From Pseudomonadota bacterium (GTDB taxonomy: Bacteria > Desulfobacterota > Desulfobulbia > Desulfobulbales > JAGXFP01), in NCBI GenBank assembly GCA_018823285.1, contig JAHJIQ010000003.1:1-64000 (forward strand): a DNA stretch of 64,000 nt. Reading direction: 5' to 3'. Below the pieces are notes generated by a model. That model saw nothing but the letters and a program-made list of their open reading frames with translations. It did not search any database and was not told the origin of the DNA. How positions within the stretch are numbered: position 1 is the stretch's first letter; the number at the start of each line of letters is the position of its first letter. This document shows, in pieces, positions 9,683-19,024 of this stretch. The position numbers were made by a program, and so were the translations under genes.

Positions 9683-12205
9683 TTACATATTGTATTCAGG
9701 TATTTTATCAAAGTAAAGACACTCGTAAATACTCCTGGGGTCAGCACCAAGCTTCTCCATCTGCTTCAGATATTCTTCAACCGACGGCAGCTCTCCTTTC
9801 ATGGCGGTAACGGCTGCCAGTTCTGCGGAGGCAAGAAAGACCCTGGTGTTGTCGCCCATCCGGTTGGGAAAATTCCTGGTGGAAGTCGAGACCACCGTCG
9901 AACCGCTGGCCACCCTGGCCTGGTTTCCCATACAGAGCGAGCAGCCCGGGACTTCAGTCCGGGCGCCTGCCCTGCCGAAGATATTGTAAAGACCTTCAGC
10001 GACCATCTGCTTCTCATCCATCCTGGTCGGCGGTGCAATCCAGAGCCTGGTCGGCACATGCCCTGAACCCTCGAGAATCCTGGCGGCGGCCCGGTGATGC
10101 CCGATGTTGGTCATGCACGAACCGATAAAGACCTCGTCGATCCTGGTCCCGGCAACCTCCGAAAGCTTTCTGACATCGTCCGGATCGTTGGGACAGGCGA
10201 GGATCGGCTCGGTGATCTCCGCCAGATCAATCTCAATGACTTCCGCATATTCAGCGTCATCATCCGGCTCAAGAAGAACAGGATTTTGCAGCCACTCCTC
10301 CATCGCCGCCGCACGCCTGGCGAGGGTGCTTTTGTCTTCATAGCCTTCGACGATCAGCCACTTGAGAAGTGCGGCATTGGAGCGGGTGTACTCCATCACC
10401 GGCCCTTTATTCAACCTCATGGTACACGCCGCAGCGGAACGCTCCGCAGATGCATCGGATAGCTCAAACGCCTGCTCCACCTTCAGGTCCGGCAACCCTT
10501 CAATTTCCAGGATCCGGCCGGAAAAAACGTTTTTCTTGCTTTCCTTGCCGACAGTGAGCAATCCTTTCTGAATCGCCATGTAGGGAATCGCATTCACCAG
10601 ATCGCGAAGGGTGATCCCCGGCTGCATTTTACCCTTGAAGCGGACCAGCACTGATTCCGGCATGTCGATGGGCATGACACCCATAGAAGCCCCGAAAGCA
10701 ACCAGCCCGGAACCGGCCGGAAAGCTGATGCCGATCGGGAATCTGGTATGAGAGTCACCCCCGGTGCCGACAGCGTCGGGAAGAACAAAATGATTCAGCC
10801 AGGAATGCATCACCCCATCCCTCGGACGCAGGGCCACTCCGCCACGCTCTTCAATAAATCCCGGCAGCTCATGGTGAAGCTTGACATCCACCGGTCTCGG
10901 ATAGGCCGCCGTATGACAGAAGCTCTGCATAAACAGATCTGCGGAAAAGCTCATACAGGCAAGCTCCTTCAACTCATCCCGGGTCATGGCCCCGGTTGTG
11001 TCCTGGGAACCGACCGTGCTCATTCTCGGTTCACAATATGTACCGGGCCGCACCCCCTTCAGGCCGCAGGCCTTGCCGACAATCTTCTGGGCCAGAGTAA
11101 ACCCCTTGCCGCTGTCCTTCGGCGGAACCGGCCGAACGAAGATGTCGGCCGAAGAGAGTCCCAGTGACGCTCTAGCCCTGTCGGTAAGCGCCCGTCCGAT
11201 AATCAGGGGAATCCTGCCCCCCGCCCTGACTCCGTCGGCCAGGGTTGAAGGACGGAGCGTGAAATCGGCAAGCTCGTTTCCATCATCGTCGGTAATCCGG
11301 CCATCGGCCGGGTGGATGTGGATGGTCTGCCCCATCTGCAGCCTGCTCACGTCGCACTCGATGGGCAAGGCGCCGGAGTCTTCCGCAGTGTTGAAAAAGA
11401 TGGGGGCGATCTTGCCGCCGATCACCACCCCGCCCTGTCTTTTGTTGGGGACAAAAGGAATATCACTTCCCATGTGCCAGAGGACCGAGTTTATCGCAGA
11501 CTTCCTGGATGAACCGGTACCGACCACGTCTCCGACAAAGGCGAGGGGCAAACCCTTCTCCTTCAGCTCGGCAATCTTCCCGAGCGCCCCGTTCATTCTG
11601 CTTTTCAGCATTGCCTGGGCATGCAAAGGGATATCGGGCCGGCTCCAGGCCTCGGAGGCGGGTGAGAAATCATCGGTATTGGTTTCCCCGTCAACTTTGA
11701 ATACCGTGAGGGAGATCTTCTCGGCCAGAGGTTTACGGCTGGTGAACCATTCGGCCTCTGCCCATGATTTAATAACCTTTTTCGCCCAGCGGCTGGAGGC
11801 GGATTTCTGCAGAACCTCGTCATAGGCATCATAGACCAGCAGGGTTCCGGACATGGCCTTGCATGCCTCTTCGGCCACCGCCTCATCATCCAGGAGATCA
11901 ATAAGCGGCCTGATATTATACCCACCGAGCATCGTTCCCAGCAGAAATGCGGCATGCTGCCGTGAAATGCAGTTGACGGGAGTCACGCCGGCGGCGACTG
12001 CGCCAAGAAATTCAGCCTTGACCCGCGCTGCCTCGTCGACTCCCGGGGGGACCCGGTTCGCAAGAAGCTCCAGAAGGAATTCGCTCTCGCCGGTGTTCCG
12101 GGCAAGAAGATCCACAACCTCCCTGGTCTGGGCAGGGTCCAATGGCAGCGGCGGAAGTCCCTCCGCAGCTCTCTGTGCAACATGATCTCTGTAGGCTTCT
12201 ATCAT
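9683..12205 (-). CDS. acnB: Aconitate hydratase B
   Basis: An 840-residue AcnB-type aconitase. It starts [23 protein letters not shown], as AcnB proteins do, with the N-terminal HEAT-like domain, then the swivel domain and the catalytic domains. The cluster-binding cysteines are in [13 protein letters not shown] and [11 protein letters not shown]. The enzyme interconverts citrate and isocitrate through a [4Fe-4S] cluster and often also acts on 2-methylisocitrate. It is monocistronic with its own terminator and lies 4 kb from the fumarase-sdh-mdh-pckA group, completing much of a TCA cycle. AcnB can also bind RNA when it loses its cluster, a family property not testable here. Confidence 0.97.
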   Translation of the reverse strand: MIEAYRDHVAQRAAEGLPPLPLDPAQTREVVDLLARNTGESEFLLELLANRVPPGVDEAARVKAEFLGAVAAGVTPVNCISRQHAAFLLGTMLGGYNIRPLIDLLDDEAVAEEACKAMSGTLLVYDAYDEVLQKSASSRWAKKVIKSWAEAEWFTSRKPLAEKISLTVFKVDGETNTDDFSPASEAWSRPDIPLHAQAMLKSRMNGALGKIAELKEKGLPLAFVGDVVGTGSSRKSAINSVLWHMGSDIPFVPNKRQGGVVIGGKIAPIFFNTAEDSGALPIECDVSRLQMGQTIHIHPADGRITDDDGNELADFTLRPSTLADGVRAGGRIPLIIGRALTDRARASLGLSSADIFVRPVPPKDSGKGFTLAQKIVGKACGLKGVRPGTYCEPRMSTVGSQDTTGAMTRDELKELACMSFSADLFMQSFCHTAAYPRPVDVKLHHELPGFIEERGGVALRPRDGVMHSWLNHFVLPDAVGTGGDSHTRFPIGISFPAGSGLVAFGASMGVMPIDMPESVLVRFKGKMQPGITLRDLVNAIPYMAIQKGLLTVGKESKKNVFSGRILEIEGLPDLKVEQAFELSDASAERSAAACTMRLNKGPVMEYTRSNAALLKWLIVEGYEDKSTLARRAAAMEEWLQNPVLLEPDDDAEYAEVIEIDLAEITEPILACPNDPDDVRKLSEVAGTRIDEVFIGSCMTNIGHHRAAARILEGSGHVPTRLWIAPPTRMDEKQMVAEGLYNIFGRAGARTEVPGCSLCMGNQARVASGSTVVSTSTRNFPNRMGDNTRVFLASAELAAVTAMKGELPSVEEYLKQMEKLGADPRSIYECLYFDKIPEYNM

Positions 12206-12326
12206 GACCTGATCTTCCTCACGATGGGCTTTGGTTGAAAATTATCAAGGTACCCTTAATAAAAAGTAGGCCGGTCAATGTCAAACAAAATCACACCCCG
12301 CCCAATTATCCTGACCAGCTATCCTG

Positions 12327-12460
12327 CACCCTTCGGGTATCCTTTTCGATGTCTCGCAAACTCGCTCATCGGTATGAGCAGACGAGCTTCTCAACTTAAG
12401 CTTTTCACCCTTCGGGTATAAGTTTCGTATGAGCAGACGAGCTGCTCAACTTAAGCTTTA
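12327..12460. repeat. Palindromic repeat family A, two copies (inverse orientation)
   Basis: Two copies of the ~52-nt element marked by the mini-hairpins ACCC-GAA-GGGT and GAGCAG-loop-CTGCTC. The first (12327-12405) carries an extra module containing GATGTCTCGCAAACTCGC between the halves; the second (12406-12459) is close to consensus. They lie between acnB and the Cache sensor gene. Confidence 0.85.
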
Positions 12461-12547
12461 CTGTTTTTTTCTTCCGGAAAAATAATGTATACTTTTTTCA
12501 TGCCGGAGAGAGACACTCCGGAAACGGCAGATCCGGGGAGAGAGTTG

Positions 12548-13861
12548 ATGGCAGGAAAACCCATACACCTTCGTTCGCGCGTCCTGATTCCGGTCGGGCT
12601 GGCACTTTTCGTGATCAGCTTCATCGGCTTTCTCGCCACCTATTATTTCCAGAAACAGCTCCTCGAAAAAGAGATCGATGACCGCCTGGTCAACGCCAAC
12701 AAACTGTTTTCGGAACTCGTTGTTCTCCAATCCGAACTGCTGATCAATATCGCCGAAACCCTCACCCATACCGAAGTATTCGAACCTCTTTTCCTGGGAG
12801 GGCACCGAGATCTCCTGGCCAAAGAGGCTTTTCCCGAGTTCATCAAGATCAGGGGCAGATATCAGATCACCCATTTTTATTTTCATGCCCTGGACCAGAC
12901 CTGTTTCCTGAGGGTGCATAACCCCAAACGGTACGGAGACACCATCAACCGGCACACCCTGAAGGAGGCCGTTTCAAAAGACGGCATTGCCTCCGGTATT
13001 GAGCTTGGCCCCCTGGGGACCATAACCTTGCGGGTTGTTATCCCCTGGCGGGTAAATGGCACGCTTATCGGATATCTTGAGCTTGGCAAGGAACTTGAGT
13101 ATATCACCATCAATATGATCAAGGTCCTTGACCTGGAGCTGATGATTGCGATCGAAAAACAATTTCTAGACCGGAAAATGTGGGAAGAAGGTCTCACAAT
13201 GCTCGGCAGGTCGGGCAACTGGGACCAGCTGGATGATTATGTGATCGCCTCCAGCTCAATGACTGAAATCCCGGTGGAGTTTTCCGGAAATCTTGAAAAG
13301 CATGCAGAGAGGGATCATCGCCTGTTTACCTTTGACATCACCCATAAAAACAGAACTCTCAAGGGTGGCATTATCCCTTTGCGTGATGCCGGAGGCAATA
13401 TTGTCGGGGACATCTTCGCCTTCCTCGATTATTCTAAAATCGCAGCCGGCAACCGGATGTTTGCACTCTTTGCCTCAGGATGCGCCCTGGTCATCCTCGC
13501 TTTCTTCTTCCTGGTCTCCGGCTATCTGCAAAGAGTTGAAAAAAGTCTCGGCAGGACCCTGAAGGATCTTTCAAGCGAGACGGAGCGAAACCGACAGATC
13601 GCCCTCGAACTCGCCCGGCACCGTGACAACCTGGATGAACTGGTGAACCAGAGAACGGCCGAACTTGAACAAAGTCAGGCGGAAGTGAAAATCCTGAGCG
13701 GCTTTCTGCCGATCTGTGCCGGATGCAAATCAATAAAAAACAAGGATGGCGGCTGGGAACAGATCGAATCCTACATCCGGGACCACTCGGAAGCAGAATT
13801 CAGCCACAGCTACTGCCCGAAATGCGCCAAAGAGATCTATTCGGACTTTAAAAAAGTATAG
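12548..13861 (+). CDS. Cache-domain membrane sensor with C-terminal CxxC tail
   Basis: A protein of about 437 residues. Membrane segments near residues 12-32 and 300-325 flank a periplasmic Cache-like sensor of about 260 residues, and a cytoplasmic coiled coil follows. It ends in a ~55-residue Cys domain (LPICAGCKSIKN...CPKCAKEIY) that in other Deltaproteobacteria caps PAS- or REC-containing proteins. No kinase, GGDEF or methyl-accepting domain is present, so the output must act through the Cys tail or a partner. An upstream ATG at 12485 is possible, but the one at 12548 is preceded by GGGGAGAG at good spacing and starts just before the first membrane helix. The DUF89 gene begins 13 bp downstream. 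Confidence 0.8.
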   Translation: MAGKPIHLRSRVLIPVGLALFVISFIGFLATYYFQKQLLEKEIDDRLVNANKLFSELVVLQSELLINIAETLTHTEVFEPLFLGGHRDLLAKEAFPEFIKIRGRYQITHFYFHALDQTCFLRVHNPKRYGDTINRHTLKEAVSKDGIASGIELGPLGTITLRVVIPWRVNGTLIGYLELGKELEYITINMIKVLDLELMIAIEKQFLDRKMWEEGLTMLGRSGNWDQLDDYVIASSSMTEIPVEFSGNLEKHAERDHRLFTFDITHKNRTLKGGIIPLRDAGGNIVGDIFAFLDYSKIAAGNRMFALFASGCALVILAFFFLVSGYLQRVEKSLGRTLKDLSSETERNRQIALELARHRDNLDELVNQRTAELEQSQAEVKILSGFLPICAGCKSIKNKDGGWEQIESYIRDHSEAEFSHSYCPKCAKEIYSDFKKV

Positions 13862-13874
13862 ATCGATCCCGAGA

Positions 13875-14768
13875 ATGAAAACCTCCCCCGCGTGCCTCCC
13901 CTGTTTCATGCGCCAGGCAAAATTTGCCGCCGCATTGACAACCGATTCGAAATCTCTGCAGGACCGGATCATCCAGGAATCCTCAGCTCTTATCTCCTCC
14001 TTCCCCCTCGACATTTCACCCCCTGAAAACGCGGTCGCTCTCTATCGACTGATCGCGGAGCTCTCCGACAATCCAGATATCTTTTCCGGGCTTAAAAAAA
14101 TCAGCAATCGCGCCGCCCTGAAAATGGTGGCAAGCCTTGCCTCCCCCATCAGAAGTTCCGGTAACAAGCTTGAAACTGCAGCCAGGCTTGCCATTGCCGG
14201 GAACATCATTGATTACGGGGCGCAGCAGGAATTCGACATGAAAAAAACCGTAGAGAGATCTCTTGCCCTGCCATTGGCGATCAATGACCTGGAGTTTTTC
14301 TCTTCAGACCTCGCGAAAGCCCGGAACATTCTCTATCTGGCCGACAACTGCGGCGAATTGGCGTTCGACCGGCTGCTGATTGAGACCCTGGACCGGCCGG
14401 TAACCCTGGCCGTCAAAGACCGGCCGATATTAAACGATGCCCTGCTTGAAGATGCGGTGGACTGCGGGCTGGACTCTCTCTGCCGCCTGATCTCAAACGG
14501 CGCTGGCTGCCCGGGCACCCCCCTGGATTTTTGCAGCAAAGAGTTCAAAAATGCATTCCGGGAAACAGACCTGATCATCAGCAAGGGTCAGGGGAATTTT
14601 GAAACCCTGTCCGAAACCCCCGGCCCGATCTATTTCCTGCTGATGGTCAAATGCCCGGTGGTGGCGGAACATATCAACGAAATAAGAGCGTCGGCTTCCG
14701 GAACAACAGTAAAGACCGGCGACATGGTGGCGCTGAAACACCCGCTGTATGATGCAAAACGTGGCTGA
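13875..14768 (+). CDS. DUF89 / ARMT1-like damage-control phosphatase
   Basis: A 297-residue protein of the DUF89 family, metal-dependent phosphatases that act on damaged sugar phosphates and related metabolites. The start MKTSPACLPCFMRQ is typical and a longer frame upstream is only an overlap with the Cache gene. Core motifs are visible: YLADNCGELAFDRLLI (metal-ligand Asp-Asn), VKDRPILNDALLEDA, and LIISKGQGNFETLSE near the C-terminus. It lies 13 bp after the Cache sensor and could be co-transcribed with it. The physiological substrate cannot be told from sequence. Confidence 0.88.
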   Translation: MKTSPACLPCFMRQAKFAAALTTDSKSLQDRIIQESSALISSFPLDISPPENAVALYRLIAELSDNPDIFSGLKKISNRAALKMVASLASPIRSSGNKLETAARLAIAGNIIDYGAQQEFDMKKTVERSLALPLAINDLEFFSSDLAKARNILYLADNCGELAFDRLLIETLDRPVTLAVKDRPILNDALLEDAVDCGLDSLCRLISNGAGCPGTPLDFCSKEFKNAFRETDLIISKGQGNFETLSETPGPIYFLLMVKCPVVAEHINEIRASASGTTVKTGDMVALKHPLYDAKRG

Positions 14769-15079
14769 GGCACCCCTGTTTTATTTGTGGGAGCACCCTC
14801 CCGGCCGCGAATACTCCATGGCGGCCATCGGCGATTCAGGGAATCTCCCCGCCTTCTTGTTCGCGACCGGGAGGTCGCTCCAACGGGGGGTGGAGGCAGA
14901 CCTTGTGGGAGCGGCCTCCCGGCCGCGAATGCCCGTTGCGGCCGCTGGCAATTCAGAAATCACCCCGCCTTTCTGTTCGCAACCGGGAGGTCGCTCCCAC
15001 AACAAGTGGAGGGAATGGCGGGAGGAGTTTTTTCCTTTCACGGGAAAAGCCTTGCTTCTTCCACCGGGGAGGGATAGAA
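14769..15079. repeat. REP-like family B, two full copies
   Basis: This gene-free stretch upstream of ccdAB is filled by two copies (14787-14884 and 14905-15000) of a ~96-bp element. Each has an outer inverted repeat, left arm ending CCTCCCGGCCGCGAA and right arm TTCGCGACCGGGAGG, extended by GTGGGAGC and GCTCCCAC ends, around a ~50-nt middle. The form resembles Pseudomonas-type REP sequences mobilised by RAYT transposases. Open frames of ~100 codons here are artefacts of the repeats. Confidence 0.85.
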
Positions 15080-15102
15080 TATGCGCATCAGAAATACGCA
15101 TA
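15080..15102. promoter_or_regulatory. Probable ccdAB operator dyad
   Basis: The dyad TATGCG (15080-15085) and CGCATA (15097-15102), separated by 11 nt, ends 10 bp before the ccdA start and directly precedes the AGGAG ribosome site. Type II antitoxins usually autoregulate through such a site. The role is inferred from position and symmetry. Confidence 0.45.
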
Positions 15103-15112
15103 AGGAGTCTAT

Positions 15113-15361
15113 ATGCAAACAAAGATCTATGATCCATCCGCGCCGAAGAAGGCGCTGAACCTGAGTATCAACAGCGACCTGTTGCGCCAGGCCAAGGAAA
15201 CCGGGCTCAACCTCTCCCAGGTCCTTGAGTCACAACTGACCGACCTGCTGCAGGAGGCGCGCCGGGAAGAGTGGCGGAAAGAAAACCGGAAGGCGATCGA
15301 TGCCTACAATCGGAGAATCGAACTTTCCGGGGCCTTCAGTGAGGGGCGAAGGCGTTTCTGA
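15113..15361 (+). CDS. ccdA: CcdA-family type II antitoxin
   Basis: An 82-residue protein with an N-terminal ribbon-helix-helix (KALNLSINSDLLRQAKETGLN) and a charged C-terminal tail (AYNRRIELSGAFSEGRR) of the kind that wraps the toxin. CcdA neutralises CcdB and, as the CcdA-CcdB complex, represses the operon. AGGAG lies 5-6 nt upstream of the ATG. The stop overlaps the toxin start (TGATG, 1 nt shared), the usual coupling in this module. It is flanked on both sides by REP-like repeats, suggesting a mobile or recently acquired cassette. Confidence 0.92.
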   Translation: MQTKIYDPSAPKKALNLSINSDLLRQAKETGLNLSQVLESQLTDLLQEARREEWRKENRKAIDAYNRRIELSGAFSEGRRRF

Positions 15362-15675
15362 TGGCCCAGTTTGATGTCTATGAAAACCCCAACCCGGCCA
15401 CCAGTGAGATCGTCCCCTATCTGCTTGATCTTCAATCCGACCTGCTCGACGACCTGGCCACCAGGGTGGTGGCGCCGTTGGTTACCTTGGAAGGCATGGA
15501 ACTCCAAGCCCGCTTCCTCAATCCCGTCTTTACCATCGGGGAACGACAGGTGGTGATGTCGACCGCGGAACTTGCAGGCATTTCCCGCCGGGATCTGGGC
15601 GACCGAGTCACTTCGCTGATCGAAGAACGAGACCGGATCATCGGCGCCCTGGATTTCCTGTTCACCGGGTTTTAA
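15361..15675 (+). CDS. ccdB: CcdB-family gyrase toxin
   Basis: A 104-residue CcdB homologue (F-plasmid CcdB has 101 residues). The family pattern is visible from MAQFDVYENP through VVAPLV and FTIGERQVVMSTAELAGI to the C-terminal helix. CcdB poisons DNA gyrase by binding GyrA, and the last three residues matter in the F-plasmid protein (Trp-Gly-Ile). Here the end is FLFTGF, so the Gly is kept but the Trp is replaced by Thr. The toxin may be weak or differ in target contact; this is inference. It is coupled to ccdA by overlapping stop and start. Confidence 0.92.
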   Translation: MAQFDVYENPNPATSEIVPYLLDLQSDLLDDLATRVVAPLVTLEGMELQARFLNPVFTIGERQVVMSTAELAGISRRDLGDRVTSLIEERDRIIGALDFLFTGF

Positions 15676-15698
15676 ATCGATGTCCCCCACGGCTTGAA

Positions 15699-15867
15699 CT
15701 TCGCGACCGGAAGGTTGCTCCCACGGAGTAAAATCAACCTTGTTGGAGCGGCCTCCCGGCCGCGAATGGTTTCGGCAAAGATCACAAACTTCGCGACCGG
15801 AAGGTCGCTCTTACAGGGCCAAAGCAAACCTCGTTTTGTGGATCAAACCTCTTCGGCCGCGAATACA
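15699..15867. repeat. REP-like family B, degraded copies
   Basis: Between ccdB and the rhodanese gene there are a lone right arm (15699-15724), a shortened whole copy (15741-15814, arms separated by only ~26 nt) and a decayed left arm (15836-15867). The divergence suggests older insertions than those on the other side of ccdAB. Confidence 0.75.
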
Positions 15868-15876
15868 GACGCTTTT

Positions 15877-16194
15877 TCAGACCATCGGGAATCCTGCTTC
15901 CTGCCAGGCCTTTGGCCCGCCGGCCAGGGCTTTTGAATTTGCGAGACCTTTTTCGATCATCTGCGCTGCCAGACCGGCAGCCGAATTCTCAGCAGGTCAG
16001 GCGCAGTAGAAGATCAGTTCCCGACCCCTGTCGATATCGTTCTCCAGGCGCCTGAACTCACTGAGCGAAATCGCCCCTTCCAGATGGAACCGGGAAAACT
16101 TGTCGTCGCTCTCATAGGCACAGACCAGAAGCGCCTGACCTTTTGCAACCTTTTCCCTGGCATTCTGCACTGAAATCCTTGCCACATCAGCCAT
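15877..16194 (-). CDS. Rhodanese-domain selenoprotein candidate (in-frame TGA = Sec66)
   Basis: The frame starts at ATG 16194 (AGGAGG 6 nt upstream) and runs 65 codons to a TGA at 15997-15999, ending ELIFYCA. It continues without any other stop for 39 codons to TGA 15877-15879. The continuation (PAENSAAGLA..., then LAGGPKAWQEAGFP) is the normal second half of a single-domain rhodanese, giving 105 residues, the usual family length. The TGA falls two residues after the expected catalytic Cys64, in a loop that reads Y-C-A-U-P where Cys-containing relatives read Y-C-x-C-P. A hairpin with a GGUCU apical loop follows the TGA at the SECIS distance. Selenocysteine is the best reading; a nonsense mutation is the alternative. 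Sulfur- or selenium-transfer or redox activity is likely. Confidence 0.82.
15961..15996 (-). promoter_or_regulatory. Candidate bacterial SECIS element
   Basis: Immediately 3' of the in-frame TGA, the minus strand forms a perfect 6-bp stem GCTGCC (15981-15976)/GGCAGC (15970-15965) with loop GGTCT (15975-15971). The outer arms CTGC (15995-15992) and GCAG (15964-15961) also pair. The loop begins 21 nt after the TGA, within the window known for bacterial SECIS hairpins, and its GGUCU matches the SelB-contacting loop of E. coli fdhF mRNA. Confidence 0.75.
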
Positions 16195-16253
16195 TTTTTA
16201 CCTCCTGATTCAAAACTCAATATGGGAGCACCCCCATGTTTGCAAACAACCCT

Positions 16254-16346
16254 GTGGAAGCGGCCTCCCGGCCGCGAATTGCCCGGGTTGCAATCGGCAC
16301 TTCAGGCTCTCCCCCCTTGTTGTTCGCGACCGGGAGGTCGCTCCTG
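16254..16346. repeat. REP-like family B, one copy
   Basis: One full copy with both arms (CCTCCCGGCCGCGAA and TTCGCGACCGGGAGG) fills the gap between the pckA stop and the rhodanese gene leader. It could act as a transcription attenuator or mRNA-stabilising hairpin at the 3' end of pckA. Confidence 0.8.
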
Positions 16347-16352
16347 CGGGAA

Positions 16353-17957
16353 TCAGCGAGGGCCTGCTTTTACGACATTATCCGGGGCAAGGTCTCGGAA
16401 CTTTTCAAAGTTATTATGGAACAACCGTGCCAGTTTTGCGGCCTGAGCATCATATGCCCCGGGATCAGACCAGGTCTTTCCCGGATCAAGAATGTCCCCC
16501 GGAACCCCGGGCACCGATACCGGCACCTCGATCCCGAATACCGGGTCGATCTTCATCTCGACATGATCAAGCCCTCCGCTGATTGCCGCATGCAACAGGG
16601 CACGGGTGTGGCCGATCTTCATTCTTGAACCGACACCGTAAGGACCACCGGTCCAGCCGGTATTGACCAGCCAGCATTTCGATCCATGTTTCTTGATTTT
16701 CTCTTCCAGAAGTTTTGCATACACGTAAGGATGCCGGATCATGAACGGCGCCCCGAAACAGGCGCTGAAGGTCGCCGTGGGCTCGGTCACCCCCTTCTCG
16801 GTTCCGGCCACCTTGGCCGTGTACCCGCTGATGAAGTGATACATCGCCTGGTCCGGAGTAAGCCTTGCGATCGGCGGCAACACCCCGAAGGCATCGGCAG
16901 TGAGCATAATGATATTTTTCGGATGACCGGCCATCCCCGATTCGACATAATCCGGCAGATGACTCAACGGGTATGATGCCCGGGTGTTCTCGGTAAAGCT
17001 GGAATCATTGAGGTCGAGCTTATGGGTGACCGGGTCCATCGCAACATTCTCAAGGATCGTCCCGAACCTGCGGGTACACTCGTAGATCTCCGGTTCGGCC
17101 TCCGGGGAGAGGTTGATCACCTTGGCGTAGCACCCGCCTTCGAAGTTGAAGACCCCGTTCCGCGACCAGCCGTGTTCGTCATCACCGAGGAGCGATCGCC
17201 CGGGGTCGGCGGAAAGAGTGGTCTTACCTGTTCCGGATAGGCCGAAGAAGATGGCCACATCGGAAGGGTCGGTCTTGCTGACATTCGCGGAACAATGCAT
17301 GGAAAGGACATCGTGCTCGGGAAGCAGAAAGTTCAGCGCCGAGAAGATGGACTTCTTCGTTTCGCCTGCGTAGGCGGTGCCGCCGATCAGGATCAGTTTG
17401 CGTTTCAGGTTGATCGCGACAAAGGTCCCGCTCCGGGTATGATCATCTTCCGGGTCGGCATTGAAGTTCGGACATTGCAGAACGGTAAAATCCGGCCTGA
17501 AGTTCTTTATCTCGTTCCGGGTCCTGCCGCCCCGGATGAACATGTTACGAACAAAGAGATTGTGCCAGGCATACTCGGTGATCACCCGGACCGATTGCCG
17601 GTATTCCGGGTCGGCCCCCGCATAACAGTCCTGCACGAAGATCGTCTTCTGCCGCAAGTAGGCCTGCATCCTCTTCAGGAGATGGTCAAACCGTTCTTCG
17701 GGATACCGGGTATTGTTCCCCCACCAGATATCGCCGGTGGTGGAAGGCTCGTCCACCAGATATTTGTCCTTGGCGGCACGGCCGGTGTGCTGCCCCATGT
17801 TCACCAGCAAGGGGCCGAGGTGGGCGAGGCTGCCCTCAAAGCGCCTGATCGCGTATTCGTAGAGGGATGGCGAAGCAAGGTTCCAGTGAACCTGGCCCAG
17901 CTGATGCAGGCCGAGATAGTCCAGTTGAAAATCGGGGGTCAGATCTTTTATTTCCAT
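16353..17957 (-). CDS. pckA: Phosphoenolpyruvate carboxykinase (ATP)
   Basis: A 534-residue ATP-dependent PEP carboxykinase, which interconverts oxaloacetate + ATP and PEP + CO2 + ADP. The P-loop GLSGTGKTTLSADPGR, the metal-binding LLGDDEHGW and the substrate segment NLFVRNMFIRG are visible, and the length is normal. The ATG at 17957 is preferred to an upstream TTG because GGAGG lies 6 nt before it. It follows mdh by ~80 bp on the same strand, placing the oxaloacetate-to-PEP exit directly after malate dehydrogenase, consistent with gluconeogenesis from TCA intermediates. Confidence 0.97.
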   Translation of the reverse strand: MEIKDLTPDFQLDYLGLHQLGQVHWNLASPSLYEYAIRRFEGSLAHLGPLLVNMGQHTGRAAKDKYLVDEPSTTGDIWWGNNTRYPEERFDHLLKRMQAYLRQKTIFVQDCYAGADPEYRQSVRVITEYAWHNLFVRNMFIRGGRTRNEIKNFRPDFTVLQCPNFNADPEDDHTRSGTFVAINLKRKLILIGGTAYAGETKKSIFSALNFLLPEHDVLSMHCSANVSKTDPSDVAIFFGLSGTGKTTLSADPGRSLLGDDEHGWSRNGVFNFEGGCYAKVINLSPEAEPEIYECTRRFGTILENVAMDPVTHKLDLNDSSFTENTRASYPLSHLPDYVESGMAGHPKNIIMLTADAFGVLPPIARLTPDQAMYHFISGYTAKVAGTEKGVTEPTATFSACFGAPFMIRHPYVYAKLLEEKIKKHGSKCWLVNTGWTGGPYGVGSRMKIGHTRALLHAAISGGLDHVEMKIDPVFGIEVPVSVPGVPGDILDPGKTWSDPGAYDAQAAKLARLFHNNFEKFRDLAPDNVVKAGPR

Positions 17958-18037
17958 GCACAACCTCCAGGATAATGCGGTTCATCTTCCCCCCCCGACC
18001 AGATACTGCCTAGAAGGTTATATCAGAGATGAAATTC

Positions 18038-19024
18038 TCAAATCAAACCCAATTTCTTTACAGTGTCTCTTTCACCTCTCAGTTCGGCAAGGGTGGCGTT
18101 GACCTTTTCCCGGCCGAATTCATTCTGATCAAAGCCGTCAACGATCTCGACCCTGCCGTTCACCGTCCGGCACGGGAAAGAAAAGATCAGCCCTTCATCA
18201 ATTCCATATTTACCCGGCGACCTGAGACTGACGGAAAAGGTGTCTCCAGCCGGGGTGTCATGGGTCAGGTTGTAGACGCTCTGGATGCAGGCATTGGCGG
18301 CAGATCCGGCTGAAGATGCGCCACGGGCCTTGATGATCGCCGCGCCGCGCTGCTGGATGGTCTCGATGAAATACCCCTGCAGCCACTTTTCATCGTTGAT
18401 CACTTCCGCCGCAGGTTTCCCGCTGATCTTCGCGTTGTAGAAATCAGGGTACTGGGTTGCCGAATGATTGCCCCAGATTGTCACGTTCTTCACCTCGGTC
18501 ACGTCAACTCCCGCCTTCTGGGCGAGCTGGGTTTTCGCCCGGTTCTCGTCAAGAGCGGTCATGGAAAAGAACCTGTCCTTGGGCAGACCGGAGCTTTCCA
18601 TGGCGATCAGGCAGTTGGTGTTGCAGGGATTGCCGACCACAAAGAGCCGGCACCCGTCATTGCCGACTTTGGCCATGGTTTTGCCGAGCGGGCCGAAAAT
18701 GCCGCCGTTGACGTTCAACAGATCACTCCGCTCCATGCCCTGTTTCCTTGGCACGGAACCGATGGCGAGAATCCAGTCGGCACCGTCAAACGCTTTCTCC
18801 ATCCGGTCGGTGCAGACAATCTTTTTCAACAGCGGAAAGGCGCAATCATCAAGCTCCATCCTGACCCCCTCAAGAGCGCCCATCGCCTGGGGAAGCTCAA
18901 GGAGATTCATCTCGATCTCAACATCCGGGCCAAGCATCTGCCCGGAGGCGATCCTGAAAAGACTGGCATAGCCGATTTGTCCTGCCGCGCCGGTTACCGC
19001 AACTCTTACAACCTTCTTTCCCAT
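18038..19024 (-). CDS. mdh: Malate dehydrogenase (NAD-type)
   Basis: A 328-residue malate dehydrogenase of the cytosolic-like class. It shows the dinucleotide loop [14 protein letters not shown], substrate Arg residues in the [15 protein letters not shown] segment, [10 protein letters not shown], and the catalytic-His segment [13 protein letters not shown]. It oxidises malate to oxaloacetate with NAD. The ATG at 19024 has GGAG 6 nt upstream, better than the GTG one codon earlier. It lies between sdhB and pckA on one strand, so the fumarate-malate-oxaloacetate-PEP steps are consecutive in the cluster. Confidence 0.96.
   Translation of the reverse strand: MGKKVVRVAVTGAAGQIGYASLFRIASGQMLGPDVEIEMNLLELPQAMGALEGVRMELDDCAFPLLKKIVCTDRMEKAFDGADWILAIGSVPRKQGMERSDLLNVNGGIFGPLGKTMAKVGNDGCRLFVVGNPCNTNCLIAMESSGLPKDRFFSMTALDENRAKTQLAQKAGVDVTEVKNVTIWGNHSATQYPDFYNAKISGKPAAEVINDEKWLQGYFIETIQQRGAAIIKARGASSAGSAANACIQSVYNLTHDTPAGDTFSVSLRSPGKYGIDEGLIFSFPCRTVNGRVEIVDGFDQNEFGREKVNATLAELRGERDTVKKLGLI

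Noticed and set aside
14781..15137. Open frames of 96-127 codons around 14.75-15.14 kb on both strands
   Set aside because: They are translations of the REP-like repeats and lack ribosome sites or homologues.
15997..16194. A 65-residue truncated rhodanese ending at TGA as a complete gene
   Set aside because: The domain is cut right after the active-site Cys, and the same frame continues with the missing half; see the selenoprotein entry.
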